A DNA stretch of 53,300 nucleotides from Flavipsychrobacter sp. (GCA_016786565.1 JAEUVY010000016.1:1-53300); one strand, 5' to 3'; counted from the first letter of the stretch, positions 7,931-17,481 are shown. Numbers and translations: made by a program. Notes: a model not told the origin generated them from the sequence alone.

Positions 7931-8695
7931 ATGAATAAGGTTTCAACGAGTGTTTATCTATTTATGTTCCTATCTCATGCAGTTTGGACACAGTGTTGTT
8001 TTGGGCAACATAATACAAGTGATTCATTGTTCTACAGATTCCGAAAGGACATACAAACCGAACAGGCAGAAAATCACGGTAAAATAGTGCTGGATGTTGA
8101 CACACGCGAAAGTTATTATTTGTTACTTCAAAACTGTGCCACGGATTTTCTTTTGAAATATGTGGACGACTCCAGTCCGGTTGTACGGGTAGAGATATTC
8201 GCCGGATTAGTTCTTAAAGGTGCGGAGGAGAATCTAATTAGTAGAATTCTGAACAAGCATTCAAACGATACTGCTAAATTCACAATTTCCTCGGGGGATG
8301 TTGCAATAAACTGGTCGGGTAGAGATTATATGCAGATGATTGTTAACAGAAAGGATGATATCAAATTGACAGAAAAAGAAATTAACGCTCGCGTAGAGAA
8401 AATAAGAGATGAAAAGAATAAGGTACTTGCCGGGATAAGGCATGGCATTGTAGCAAAAGGTACCTTGTTGTTGGCTGATAGCTTGAATTGTCCCATAAAA
8501 CACGCAAAAATCAGATCATTTACTATTACAGTAAGAGAAAAGACTTTTGCGTCATCCAATGTTTTTACAAAAGAAATAAAAAGGCAATTAGGAAGGTTGA
8601 GATCTGGTGATCGCTTCCTGATAGACAACATTATTGTCGAGGGAGAGGACAAAACTACCAGGCTATTGGTACCAGTTTTATTGAAAATCGAATAG
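7931..8695 (+). CDS. Exported protein with a possible GldM C-terminal-like domain
   Basis: 254 residues from the ATG at 7931. The frame also reads upstream to an ATG at 7877, but only the later start places a signal peptide at the N terminus (MNKVSTSVYLFMFLSHAVW, cleavage near CFGQ). The middle is charged, with a helical Lys/Glu stretch around 155-180. The last ~70 residues, with IRSFTITV, KRQLGRLRSGDRFLIDNI and a final LLVPVLLKIE strand, resemble the C-terminal beta-domain of the gliding/T9SS motor protein GldM. That likeness is weak and from memory. The gene has more A/T than the dnaE side of the window and sits alone within the repeat-rich stretch, so it may be an accessory gene. Confidence 0.6.
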   Translation: MNKVSTSVYLFMFLSHAVWTQCCFGQHNTSDSLFYRFRKDIQTEQAENHGKIVLDVDTRESYYLLLQNCATDFLLKYVDDSSPVVRVEIFAGLVLKGAEENLISRILNKHSNDTAKFTISSGDVAINWSGRDYMQMIVNRKDDIKLTEKEINARVEKIRDEKNKVLAGIRHGIVAKGTLLLADSLNCPIKHAKIRSFTITVREKTFASSNVFTKEIKRQLGRLRSGDRFLIDNIIVEGEDKTTRLLVPVLLKIE

Positions 8696-8769
8696 TGATT
8701 TCAGTTTCAATTGTGTCTGTGGGACAGACCTTTAGGCGCTATCGGAGCGAGGCTGGACGTTAATTGTAT

Positions 8770-8826
8770 GCAAGTGGAAAACACTTGCAAGACATTTAGA
8801 CACAAGTCGAAAAGACTTGCGCCAAA
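8770..8826. repeat. Double-hairpin repeat A, copy 1
   Basis: Hairpin 1 is GCAAGTG-GAAAA-CACTTGC (8770-8788). A 14-nt spacer AAGACATTTAGACA follows, then hairpin 2 CAAGTC-GAAAA-GACTTG (8803-8819) and a GCGCCAAA tail. See the related finding for all four copies. Confidence 0.85.
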
Positions 8827-8881
8827 CTTGTGCGGGGACATACGCTTTAAGGGTGAGAGTGAGAATTGGCTTTAATTTTAT

Positions 8882-8938
8882 GCAAGTGAAAAACACTTGC
8901 AAGACATCTAGACACAAGTCGAAAAGACTTACGCAAAA
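8882..8938. repeat. Double-hairpin repeat A, copy 2
   Basis: Hairpin 1 GCAAGTG-AAAAA-CACTTGC (8882-8900), spacer AAGACATCTAGACA, hairpin 2 CAAGTC-GAAAA-GACTT(A) (8915-8931). The run before it (GAGAGTGAGAA..TAATTTTATGC) is also shared with copy 4. Confidence 0.85.
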
Positions 8939-8967
8939 ACGGGGAATGTCGAAGACCTCTGTAGCCG

Positions 8968-9705
8968 CTATTGTTTTATTATCTGCTTAATCGCCAGTAT
9001 ATCGCCTTTTTTGTTTTCAACTTTGACAGTATAAACTCCTTGAGGGATATTGGATATATCCGCATGGATGCCACCGCTTGTCGCCATAGATTCAATTCTT
9101 GTTACAAGGCTTCCTGTAATATTATAAATATTCACCGCGTTTAAATCAGATGCACTATTTGAGGTAATATTCAGTTCATTGTTTGTGGGGTTAGGGGATA
9201 ACATAATGTCATTTGCGGCATATACAGGTTGGATAGCGCTTGCAGCAGGTCTCGACACTATAAACGTTACAAGGGCTGAATCCTTGTTCCATCCGGGTCC
9301 AGGCCAAGAAGACCACGAGGACATTTTTATTGTAACGAAATGAGTGCCATATGAAGACAGCATGGAGAAGTCCATCGCCATGTAAAATGTATTATTCCCC
9401 GGGACAATTTCAGGTGTATGACTAAAGCCAGGAAGCAACATATCTGGAACAGTAAAGCACATATATGGGTCGCAAAACTTCGTGGCATTTATCCAATCCG
9501 TAGGGAAATCCGTCATATCAACTTCGAATCCCCAGAGCAGTAGATACGGAGTGAGATTGTTTACGCTGTCGTCAAAAATTCCTATTCCAGTAGCAGCGGC
9601 ACTAATCGTTACCGTATCATGAGCGACACTGAACTCCTGAGCCTTTGAGGAGACTATGTTGAAAAAACACGACAACGTTACAATTAAGGCAAATAGTTTA
9701 TTCAT
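8968..9705 (-). CDS. T9SS-exported protein of unknown function
   Basis: 245 residues. The signal peptide (MNKLFALIVTLSCFFNIVSS, cleavage near KAQ) is followed by about 140 residues of beta-rich, aromatic sequence without a family I recognise. The last ~75 residues form a type A T9SS sorting domain: LSPNPTNNELNI, VNIYNITGSLV and IPQGVYTVKV. It should cross the outer membrane through T9SS. The gene is bracketed by two double-hairpin repeats on each side (8770-8938 and 10034-10180), a symmetrical arrangement that could have moved it as a unit. No operon partner. Confidence 0.85.
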   Translation of the reverse strand: MNKLFALIVTLSCFFNIVSSKAQEFSVAHDTVTISAAATGIGIFDDSVNNLTPYLLLWGFEVDMTDFPTDWINATKFCDPYMCFTVPDMLLPGFSHTPEIVPGNNTFYMAMDFSMLSSYGTHFVTIKMSSWSSWPGPGWNKDSALVTFIVSRPAASAIQPVYAANDIMLSPNPTNNELNITSNSASDLNAVNIYNITGSLVTRIESMATSGGIHADISNIPQGVYTVKVENKKGDILAIKQIIKQ

Positions 9706-10033
9706 GTGTGTTTGATTATATGCATGTAAAATAGCAATAATTATGCCAGAAATGTACTGTGAATCTCAACGCTTAAGGACGTTCACAATATAATCTCCCT
9801 CTACAGAATCTGCCAAAGATATTTCTACATTTACAACGGTTCTGATGCAGAAGAATTTAAAAACTGCTGAATGGGAAAGCGATGTCGAACGGGTTACAAA
9901 AACCATCCAAGGTAATGGCTAAAGCACTAAATGTTGTACCCAAGTTGTACCATTGATGACGTCCTATTCTCAAAAAACACTCTGAAATACAGTGCTGTAT
10001 TATGTTTCACTACATATGGATGCAATAATTAAA

Positions 10034-10090
10034 ATAAGTGAAAAACACTTGCAAGACATTTAGACACAAGTCAACAAGACTTACGCCAAA
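10034..10090. repeat. Double-hairpin repeat A, copy 3
   Basis: Hairpin 1 is partly decayed (ATAAGTG-AAAAA-CACTTGC, 10034-10052). Hairpin 2 CAAGTC-AACAA-GACTT(A) keeps its stem while the loop has changed. The rest of the 565-bp interval 9706-10270, notably 9706-10020, shows no gene or recognisable element. Confidence 0.8.
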
Positions 10091-10123
10091 ATGGGAGAGA
10101 GTGAGAACGGGCTCTAATTTTAC

Positions 10124-10180
10124 GCAAGTGAAAAACACTTGCAAGACATTTAGACACAAGTCGAAAAGGCTTGCGCCAAA
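10124..10180. repeat. Double-hairpin repeat A, copy 4
   Basis: Hairpin 1 GCAAGTG-AAAAA-CACTTGC (10124-10142). Hairpin 2 CAAGTC-GAAAA-GGCTTG keeps pairing through a T-G wobble. It starts 90 bp after copy 3. Confidence 0.85.
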
Positions 10181-10192
10181 ATAGGGGAAGAC

Positions 10193-10248
10193 GTTCAGAG
10201 AACGGATCTCATTAGCAGTTCCGGATGCGCTGCGCTAACATCCGGAAC
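10193..10248. repeat. Dispersed repeat, types D and B (copy 4)
   Basis: GTTCAGAGAACGG, linker ATCTCATTAGCA, then the best-preserved type B hairpin: GTTCCGGATG (10218-10227) pairs with CATCCGGAAC (10239-10248). It ends 22 bp from the stop codon of dnaE, so it could act on the 3' end of that transcript. Confidence 0.75.
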
Positions 10249-10270
10249 CTCGTATTTTCAGAACATAATC

Positions 10271-13200
10271 TTACGTCTTCTCTACTGAATATTTGATGTC
10301 TTCGTTCTCGGCGAGGAAGTTGATGAGTTCGTCGCTGATGAGGATCTTGCGGCTTTGCGTTTTGAGGCGGATGGCCATATCGTTCTCCATGTCTTTTACA
10401 CTGATGACGAGCTCGGTGCTGCCGGGATTTTTGCGTGCATTCTCTTGCATGAATGTGGCAAAATCTTCGGTGACACGGTCGAGCGTGAGTGCCAGGTGTA
10501 TACGCTTGGTGAGTGCTTTGCGCACCTCTTCGAGCAGCATGATGCTCTGTATGCGGAACTCCATGGTGCCGGGCCGGTACTTGTGTTCGTCGTACACGCC
10601 TGTTATCATCAGCTTCTGGCCATTGAGCAGGAAGTTACCGTAGGTCACATAGTCGTTCTGCCAGAGTGCTATTTCCAGGTTGCCCGTATAGTCGTTGAGC
10701 ATCATCTTGCCAAACTTGGCACCCTTCTTGGTGGTGGCATGCACTACATCGGTAACAAAGCCTGCGATGCGGATGGTGCGGCCGCGCAGTTTTTCGATAT
10801 CGGCAATGTTGGCCATGCCGTAGTGGGTCATTTCAAATTTATAGCCGTCCAGCGGGTGCGCGCTCAGGTAGATGCCTACCACTTCTTTCTCGCGGTCCAG
10901 CAGTTCGGCCAGTCCCCATTTATCGCACTCGGGTATGACGGGTGGTTTTATCTCGGGCATGGACGAGGCACCAAACAGACTGTTTGACGCCATAGACGAG
11001 CTGGCCTGCACCTGGTTGCCGAAGCGCATGAGCCGTTCGAGGCCGGAGATGGGATCGGTGGGCGGTGCAAAGAAATACTGCGCGCGGTGCATCTGCGGGA
11101 AGCAGTCTAACGCACCGGCCAGTGCCAGGCTTTCCATTGATTTTTTGTTGACCGTGCGCTGGTTCACGCGGCGCATGAAGTCGAATATGGATTGGTAGGG
11201 TCCGCTTTTTTCGCGCTCGGCTATCACATCTTCCACGGCAGATTCGCCCACGCCCTTGATGGCATTGAGTCCGAAGCGTACCACGTTCTCCTTGGCCACG
11301 GCAAAGCCTTTCAGACTTTCATTCACATCTGGTCCCAATACCTGGAGACCCATGCGCTGGCACTCCTCCATGTAGAACTTGATCTTTTCGATGTTGCCCT
11401 GGTTATTGAGTACGGCCGCCATGTATTCGGCAGGGTAGTGTGCCTTGAGGTAGGCCGTTTGGTAGGCCACAAGGGCATAGCAGGTAGAGTGCGACTTGTT
11501 GAATGCGTACTGGGCAAATGCTTCCCAGTCGGTCCATATTTTCTGCAGCTTGTCTTCGGGATGTCCTTTTGCCTTGGCCCCCTCCACAAACTGTCCCTTC
11601 ATCTTGTCCAGTACCGCCTTCTGCTTTTTACCCATTGCCTTACGCAGTACGTCGGCATCGCCCTTAGTGAAACCGGCAAGGCTCTGCGACAGCAACATCA
11701 CCTGTTCCTGATAGACGGTGATACCGTAGGTGTCGCCAAGGTATTGTTCCATCTCGGGAAGGTCGTAGGCAATGGGTTCGAGGCCCTGCTTACGTTTGAT
11801 GTAAGATGGAATGTATTCCAATGGCCCCGGACGGTACAGGGCGTTCATGGCAATGAGGTCATCAAATTTATCGGGCTTCAGGTTGATGAGGTGTTTCTGC
11901 ATGCCCGGACTTTCGAACTGGAACGTACCGTTGGTCTCGCCCTTCTGGTATAGCTCGTAGGTCTTCACGTCATCGAGCGGCAGTGTGTCTATGTCGATAT
12001 CTATGCCATAGTTGCGTTTTATGAGCGTGAGCGCATCTTTGATGATGGTGAGGGTCTTGAGACCCAAAAAGTCCATCTTGATAACGCCGGCGTTCTCAAT
12101 GACGTTTCCTTCGTACTGGGTAATGAGCGAGTCCACGTCCTTGACCATGAATACGGGCAGGAGGTCGGTAAGGTCGCTTGGGGCAATGATGATGCCCGCG
12201 GCATGGATGCCGGTATTACGCACCGATCCCTCGAGGATCTCGGCATAACGCAGTACCTCGCCATGCAGTGTCTGTTGGCCATAGGTCTCACGTAGTTTGC
12301 CCACGAGCTCCATTTCTTCCGCGGCCAGGCCTTCCTTGCTTTCCAAGCTGCCTTCGCCCTTGAGTTCGGCATGCAGCAGTCGTTTGAGTGAGATGCCCGG
12401 TTTTTCCGGCACCAGTTTTGCCAGCGCGTTGCTCTCGGGCAGGGGTAGGTCCATAACACGGGCCACATCTTTGATGGAGCTCTTTGCCGCCATGGTACCA
12501 TAGGTGACTATCTGTGCCACCTGGTTCTTGCCATATTTCTGCACCACGTAGTCGATGACCTTCTGCCGACCGACGTCGTCGAAGTCGGTATCGATATCGG
12601 GCATGCTCTTACGATCGGGGTTTAGGAAACGTTCGAACAGGAGCTTGTACTTGATGGGGTCGATATTGGTTATGCCGATACAGTAGGCCACCGCCGAACC
12701 CGCGGCCGAACCACGGCCCGGACCGATGAATACCCCCATGTTGCGTCCCTCGCGAATGAAGTCGGACACGATGAGGAAGTAACCGGCAAACCCCATGGTG
12801 CGGATAGTGAACAGCTCGAAGTTGAGTCGTTCTTCCACCTCGGGTGTAATTTCTTTGTAGCGCTCCTTGGCTCCCATCCAGGTGAGGTGCTCGAGGTAGG
12901 CGATCTGATCATCGTGAAACTCGGGCGGCACCTTGTAGTGGGGCAGCAGGATGTCGCGCTCCAGCTTAAGCGGCTTTATCTTTTCAATGACCTGGTTGGT
13001 ATTGTCGATGGCCTGAGGAATGTCGGCGAAGACATTGGTCATCTGTTCGGTGGTCTTGAAGAAGAACTGGTCGTTGTAGAAAGCGAAGCGGGCATTTTTT
13101 GCCTGCACCTCGTCGTCGCCCACATCGCGGTATTTTTCATCGCTCTGCTTGGCACCGGTGTTGATGCACAGCAGGATGTCGTGCGCGTTGGCATCGGACT

Positions 13201-13882
13201 GGTCTACATAGTGACTGTCGTTGCTGGCGATGATGGGTACATTATATTTTTTGGCGAAGCGCATAAGCACTTCGTTCACCTTTATTTGATCGGGTATGTC
13301 GTGGCGCTGCATCTCTACATAGTAGTCGTCGCCAAACAGGTCGAGCCACCATTTGAAAACGCGTTCGCCCTCTTCCTCGCCCTTGCGCAGAATGGTGCGC
13401 GGCACCTCGGCGGCCAGGCAGCAGGTAGTGGCTATGAGCCCCTCGTGGTACTGCAGAATAAGTTCTTTGTCTATGCGGGGATACTTGCCATACAGCCCCT
13501 CCATGTAGCCCAGCGAACACATCTTTACGAGGTTCTTGTAGCCGATCTCGTTCTTGGCCAGCAGCAACTGGTGGCAGCGCTGGTCTTTATCGTCTTTTGA
13601 GAACTGACGTTTGTGGCGGTTCTCTACGAGGTAGAATTCGCAACCCACAATAGGTTTCACCACAGGTTCTTCAATGTCCTTGCCCTCGGGTGTTTTTCCC
13701 ACCACTTTCTTTTTCTTCCATGCCTCGGCTACGAAGTCGAACGCGCCGAACATGTTGCCGTGGTCGGTGATGGCCATGGCGGGCATTTCGTCTTTTCGGG
13801 CTTTTTCAAACAGCCTGGATATATTGGAAGCCCCGTCGAGCAGGGAGAATTGCGTGTGGTTATGAAGATGCGAGAATTTCAC
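10271..13882 (-). CDS. dnaE: DNA polymerase III subunit alpha
   Basis: 1203 residues from the GTG at 13882, where the conserved N terminus (V/M)KFSHLHNHTQFSLLDG begins. The frame extends 39 codons further upstream, but that stretch lacks family similarity. Order of domains: PHP domain (1-270, with HLHNHT metal ligands), polymerase core with catalytic Asp429 and Asp431 in PDIDTDF and the GPGRGSAAGSAVAY motif shortly before, then the helix-hairpin-helix region, and an OB fold near 1020-1100 (IRIAGFVTDVV). Length and order fit replicative DnaE1 of Bacteroidota; PolC features are absent. It is the catalytic subunit of chromosome replication. The gene stands alone, divergent from a lipoprotein gene. 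Confidence 0.97.
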   Translation of the reverse strand: MKFSHLHNHTQFSLLDGASNISRLFEKARKDEMPAMAITDHGNMFGAFDFVAEAWKKKKVVGKTPEGKDIEEPVVKPIVGCEFYLVENRHKRQFSKDDKDQRCHQLLLAKNEIGYKNLVKMCSLGYMEGLYGKYPRIDKELILQYHEGLIATTCCLAAEVPRTILRKGEEEGERVFKWWLDLFGDDYYVEMQRHDIPDQIKVNEVLMRFAKKYNVPIIASNDSHYVDQSDANAHDILLCINTGAKQSDEKYRDVGDDEVQAKNARFAFYNDQFFFKTTEQMTNVFADIPQAIDNTNQVIEKIKPLKLERDILLPHYKVPPEFHDDQIAYLEHLTWMGAKERYKEITPEVEERLNFELFTIRTMGFAGYFLIVSDFIREGRNMGVFIGPGRGSAAGSAVAYCIGITNIDPIKYKLLFERFLNPDRKSMPDIDTDFDDVGRQKVIDYVVQKYGKNQVAQIVTYGTMAAKSSIKDVARVMDLPLPESNALAKLVPEKPGISLKRLLHAELKGEGSLESKEGLAAEEMELVGKLRETYGQQTLHGEVLRYAEILEGSVRNTGIHAAGIIIAPSDLTDLLPVFMVKDVDSLITQYEGNVIENAGVIKMDFLGLKTLTIIKDALTLIKRNYGIDIDIDTLPLDDVKTYELYQKGETNGTFQFESPGMQKHLINLKPDKFDDLIAMNALYRPGPLEYIPSYIKRKQGLEPIAYDLPEMEQYLGDTYGITVYQEQVMLLSQSLAGFTKGDADVLRKAMGKKQKAVLDKMKGQFVEGAKAKGHPEDKLQKIWTDWEAFAQYAFNKSHSTCYALVAYQTAYLKAHYPAEYMAAVLNNQGNIEKIKFYMEECQRMGLQVLGPDVNESLKGFAVAKENVVRFGLNAIKGVGESAVEDVIAEREKSGPYQSIFDFMRRVNQRTVNKKSMESLALAGALDCFPQMHRAQYFFAPPTDPISGLERLMRFGNQVQASSSMASNSLFGASSMPEIKPPVIPECDKWGLAELLDREKEVVGIYLSAHPLDGYKFEMTHYGMANIADIEKLRGRTIRIAGFVTDVVHATTKKGAKFGKMMLNDYTGNLEIALWQNDYVTYGNFLLNGQKLMITGVYDEHKYRPGTMEFRIQSIMLLEEVRKALTKRIHLALTLDRVTEDFATFMQENARKNPGSTELVISVKDMENDMAIRLKTQSRKILISDELINFLAENEDIKYSVEKT

Positions 13883-14102
13883 TTTGTCTGAAGCAGGGAT
13901 TAAAAAAACTGAACGAATGGAAGGAGCGGAAATACTGTTCCGCGAACTGTACAAAGTAAAGAAATTCTGCAGGGAGGGGCGAGCGGAATTTATCCACATT
14001 GGTTGGCGATTTAGTTATATATTACGGTGCTGTTACGAAACTTGCTGTATATGGATTTCGGCATAATTGTTGCGGCAGGAAGTTTTAAAAATATACCCCC
14101 GA

Positions 14103-15077
14103 ATGAAAAAAATATTACCTGCACTGGTCCTGATGTGCACAATGGGATCGTGCGTTACGATGTTCAATGGTCCATCGACCAGGTTGAATGTGCATATACC
14201 CGACAATGCGAGGGTGGTTTATACCAACGAGTGCGGCAGCACAGACAGTGTGGCACCCGGCTACCGCAACATGGCTCAACTGATAGTGCGCCGAAGCAAT
14301 AAGAAACTACCCCTTACCGTGGTGAGCGATACCGGCAGTTTTAGTTTTTTGGTGAAGCCAACCCTGTCGTGGCTGTTTTGGGCAAATGTTTACCCGTTAT
14401 ACGGATTAGGTTTTCTGGTTGACTATAATAATAATGACCGCTTCACGTACCCTCATTTTGTATATCCGGACCCGAGGCCAAAGAACAAGAGTGGTTATCA
14501 GACCAGGGCGCCGCTGATGCAGTCGGACTGGGAGATCTCATTCACTCCACCTTTTGTGAATGGTTTTGTGTTCAATCCGGCGCAGATGGACCTAAGGGGT
14601 GGGGTATTGGGCATAGGAGGAGGCGTCATTTTTCATCATAGTGACAGGGGCTTTTGGTGGGCCGAGGTGGGTACTGCCGTGGCCGGACTTCCGGTCGGGC
14701 ACCGTCGTGTGCCGGATTCCCTACCCAATTACACGAATGTACGGTTGACCTGGTGGTACCTGAATATGCGGCACCACCATCAGTTTGGACGGCTGGACGT
14801 GGGCTATGGTCTGTCGACCGGTGAAAGAAAAGGTCGTGAATACTATGATTCCTATTACGGTGCTACCTACAAGGACGACTCTCTGTCAAAACAATTTTCG
14901 CACGTGAGCGCGGGGCTATCATTCTCGGCCAACTATCGCTTATCCAATTCTATTTATGCCGGTTTGAGTTATCAGCCGCAACTGTTTGAGATCAGCAACG
15001 CGAGCACAGGATTCAGCTATTCACATATGACCATATTCGGCCTGTATTGGCGGTGGGGACTAAACCCGAAATGGTAG
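14103..15077 (+). CDS. Predicted lipoprotein with beta-barrel-like region
   Basis: 324 residues from the ATG at 14103; an upstream in-frame TTG at 14067 would spoil the signal sequence. MKKILPALVLMCTMGSC gives a lipoprotein-type signal with Cys17, although MGSC is an imperfect lipobox. A single hydrophobic stretch (about 95-115, SWLFWANVYPLYGLGFLVDY) follows a beta-rich section. The second half alternates hydrophobic and polar residues with many Tyr/Trp/Gly (GVIFHHSDRGFWWAEVG, LSYQPQLFEI), suggestive of an outer-membrane fold. I do not recognise the family. Divergent from dnaE, followed by hemL after about 90 bp. Confidence 0.7.
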   Translation: MKKILPALVLMCTMGSCVTMFNGPSTRLNVHIPDNARVVYTNECGSTDSVAPGYRNMAQLIVRRSNKKLPLTVVSDTGSFSFLVKPTLSWLFWANVYPLYGLGFLVDYNNNDRFTYPHFVYPDPRPKNKSGYQTRAPLMQSDWEISFTPPFVNGFVFNPAQMDLRGGVLGIGGGVIFHHSDRGFWWAEVGTAVAGLPVGHRRVPDSLPNYTNVRLTWWYLNMRHHHQFGRLDVGYGLSTGERKGREYYDSYYGATYKDDSLSKQFSHVSAGLSFSANYRLSNSIYAGLSYQPQLFEISNASTGFSYSHMTIFGLYWRWGLNPKW

Positions 15078-15134
15078 GTAACGGAATATGTCTGTGATTT
15101 GACAAATACACAGGTGGCGGCACGGCAAATGGAG

Positions 15135-15142
15135 TAATTTTG
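15135..15142 (+). promoter_or_regulatory. -7 promoter box of hemL
   Basis: TAATTTTG matches TAnnTTTG exactly, 24 bp before the ATG at 15167. No TTG at the right distance upstream. An in-frame TTG at 15140 lies inside this box and is therefore not the start. Confidence 0.55.
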
Positions 15143-15166
15143 CAGCCGGTAATAAGAAATGATTTT

Positions 15167-16447
15167 ATGAGCAAGAGCAAGCAGCTATTTGAAAGGGCAC
15201 AATTATCTATTCCGGGTGGGGTGAACTCACCTGTGAGGGCGTTCAGGAGTGTGGGCGGTACGCCTGTGTTTATGGAGCGGGCCAAGGGTGCGTATATGTA
15301 TGATGCCGATGGAAAGCGCTATATAGACTACATTAACTCGTGGGGGCCTATGATACTGGGTCATGCCTATGAGGCTGTGGTGCGTGCCATACAGGAAAAG
15401 GCTGTGTTCTCTACCTCTTTTGGTGCGCCAACTGAGCTGGAAATAGAGATGGCAGAGCTGATCATAAGCATGGTGCCCAATGTGGACCTGGTGCGTATGG
15501 TGAGCAGCGGCACTGAGGCGTGTATGAGTGCCCTGCGCCTGGCGCGTGGCTATACCGGCCGCAACAAGTTCATAAAATTTGAGGGTTGCTACCATGGTCA
15601 TGCCGACGCTTTTCTGGTGAAGGCGGGCAGTGGGCTGGCTACATTTAATATACAGACGGTGCCGGGCGTGACTGCAGGCGCGTCTATGGATACGCTTACC
15701 GCACCTTATAATGATCTGGAGGCGGTGGCGCAACTGGTGAAGGACAATCCGAACGAGATAGCAGCCATCATCATAGAGCCTGTAGCAGGCAATATGGGGT
15801 GCATCATTCCTCAGCCCGGCTTTATGGAAGGGCTGCGCGCACTGTGCGACAAAGAAGGTATTCTGTTGATATTTGATGAAGTAATGACCGGCTTCAGGCT
15901 GGCACCGGGCGGGGCGCAGGAACGCCTGGGCATAAGGGCCGACCTGGTGACGTATGGTAAGGTGATAGGTGGCGGCATGCCGGTAGGCGCGTTTGGTGGT
16001 CGCAAGGACATTATGGAGCGCATCGCTCCGCTGGGTAATGTGTATCAGGCGGGGACGCTGAGCGGTAACCCGATCGCGATGATCGCTGGGTACACTATGC
16101 TGAAGACCCTTAAAAACAATCCGGCCATCTATACAGACCTCGACAAGACAACCGAAAAACTGCATCATGGTCTGGACCGAATTCTGAAAGACAGTGCGCA
16201 CGACTATGTGATCAATCGATTCGGTTCCATGATCAGCGTACACTTCAGCAATAAGCCGGTGCAGAACTTCGCTGATGCCGCTTCGGCAGACAATGCGACG
16301 TTCAACCGGTTCTTCCATCTGATGCTGGACAGAGGTGTTTATCTGCCACCATCGGCATTCGAAACATGGTTCCTGAGTCACGCATTGACAGATGCAGATA
16401 TTGAAGAAACACTGAATGCGGCAAAAGAAAGTGTGGCATTATTGTGA
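15167..16447 (+). CDS. hemL: Glutamate-1-semialdehyde 2,1-aminomutase
   Basis: 426 residues. Converts glutamate-1-semialdehyde to 5-aminolevulinate in the C5 route of tetrapyrrole (haem) synthesis, with PLP bound to Lys265 in [14 protein letters not shown], the same position as in well-studied HemL. Other family marks are the N-terminal [27 protein letters not shown] (113-127, phosphate site), YHGHAD (142-147) and [10 protein letters not shown] (235-244). Full length, no unusual residues. The ATG at 15167 is chosen because [11 protein letters not shown] is the usual N terminus and the -7 box precedes it. No other hem genes are adjacent. Confidence 0.97.
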   Translation: MSKSKQLFERAQLSIPGGVNSPVRAFRSVGGTPVFMERAKGAYMYDADGKRYIDYINSWGPMILGHAYEAVVRAIQEKAVFSTSFGAPTELEIEMAELIISMVPNVDLVRMVSSGTEACMSALRLARGYTGRNKFIKFEGCYHGHADAFLVKAGSGLATFNIQTVPGVTAGASMDTLTAPYNDLEAVAQLVKDNPNEIAAIIIEPVAGNMGCIIPQPGFMEGLRALCDKEGILLIFDEVMTGFRLAPGGAQERLGIRADLVTYGKVIGGGMPVGAFGGRKDIMERIAPLGNVYQAGTLSGNPIAMIAGYTMLKTLKNNPAIYTDLDKTTEKLHHGLDRILKDSAHDYVINRFGSMISVHFSNKPVQNFADAASADNATFNRFFHLMLDRGVYLPPSAFETWFLSHALTDADIEETLNAAKESVALL

Positions 16448-16509
16448 TCGTTGTAATAAATGTGTGTAATTTGGTAACCTAAGCCCTTTTAAAAACATAA
16501 TTTTATTAC

Positions 16510-16517
16510 TACTTTTG
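16510..16517 (+). promoter_or_regulatory. -7 promoter box
   Basis: TACTTTTG fits TAnnTTTG exactly, 17 bp upstream of the ATG at 16535. No proper -33 TTG was found. Confidence 0.5.
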
Positions 16518-16534
16518 TCGATAATCCATGAAAT

Positions 16535-17425
16535 ATGCACGCTGGATATAAATTAAATAAAATGCTCTTCCTGTGTTTGTCGGTACTGGCTGCCGGCAAG
16601 GCCACAGCACAGGTCTCCAGCTTCGATGAGGAGCGTCGTGGATCGGTGTATGTAGCGATAGGGTCTAATACACCAACATTCAAAGCATCTACCATCAACG
16701 TAGAACAGGGTAATGCCGGAGTGGTAAGCAGCTACTCGTGGGACAAGGTTGCCGCTGACAACCAGACCACTTCAAAAGCCACCGGACTGGCATTTAATCT
16801 GAAAGTCGGTTACTTCTTTGACTACAACCAGACATGGGCAGTAGAATTGAGTTACGAGCCGGTGAAGTATCATGTTACTGACGGGCAGAAGGTGAAGATG
16901 TCAGGTACCTGGGAGAACAACCCGATAGACACCACGATCACGTTCTCTTCGGCCAATGGTTACTTCTACAATCTGGACGGGTCTAATCTCCTTTCGCTGA
17001 ATGTGGTGAAACGCTTTCAGTTGTTGCAGGATAAGAAACATTTGGTTCGCCTTGATGCCCTTGCCAAGGGCGGTGGCGGACCGGTGATGCCGCATACTTT
17101 TAACAGCATTGTCAACAAAGTTGCAGAACATCCTTCGTTTCAGTTTGGTGGATGGAATGCCGGTCTTGAGGCCGCACTCAGGCTCACACTGATGCGCTAT
17201 GTGTTTGTAGAGGGTGGTTATAAATACTCATGGGCATCTTACAGCGATGTGAGCGTGTACAATGGTACGGCTTCCCAGAAGCTTACTATCTCTCAGGTGA
17301 TCATCAGCGCGGGTATACACTTCCCAACTACAAAACGCAATCCGCTGTTCACCAAGCCGGATAACAAGAAGCCACCGTTGACGATCAAGCCGATCTATCC
17401 GGAGCCATTGGATAATGGCATGTAA
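16535..17425 (+). CDS. Outer-membrane beta-barrel protein
   Basis: 296 residues. The signal peptide reads to about residue 26 (MLFLCLSVLAAGKATAQ), with a nine-residue polar start; an in-frame ATG at 16562 would remove that. The mature part is made of alternating-polarity strands with aromatic girdle residues, for example KVGYFFDYNQTWAVELSYEP and YVFVEGGYKYSWASY, ending in a strand ISAGIHF and a Pro/Lys-rich tail. This is the pattern of eight- to ten-stranded outer-membrane barrels (OMP_b-brl type). The Pro/Lys tail after the barrel is uncommon and could lie in the periplasm. Function unknown. Confidence 0.75.
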   Translation: MHAGYKLNKMLFLCLSVLAAGKATAQVSSFDEERRGSVYVAIGSNTPTFKASTINVEQGNAGVVSSYSWDKVAADNQTTSKATGLAFNLKVGYFFDYNQTWAVELSYEPVKYHVTDGQKVKMSGTWENNPIDTTITFSSANGYFYNLDGSNLLSLNVVKRFQLLQDKKHLVRLDALAKGGGGPVMPHTFNSIVNKVAEHPSFQFGGWNAGLEAALRLTLMRYVFVEGGYKYSWASYSDVSVYNGTASQKLTISQVIISAGIHFPTTKRNPLFTKPDNKKPPLTIKPIYPEPLDNGM

Positions 17426-17450
17426 GAGGAATAGTACTCATTAAGATATT

Positions 17451-17481
17451 GAAGAGGCGGGTGTCAATCACCTGCCTCTTC
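17451..17481. terminator. Possible terminator hairpin between converging genes
   Basis: GAAGAGGCGGGTG (17451-17463) pairs with CACCTGCCTCTTC (17469-17481) through 13 pairs including one G-T. It overlaps the 3' end of rnhA and has no clear T-run, so it may terminate weakly or only protect the RNA end. Confidence 0.45.

Noticed and set aside
8770..10180. CRISPR array
   Set aside because: The repeated units have internal hairpins and irregular distances (112, 1152, 90 bp), with no uniform spacers and no cas genes.
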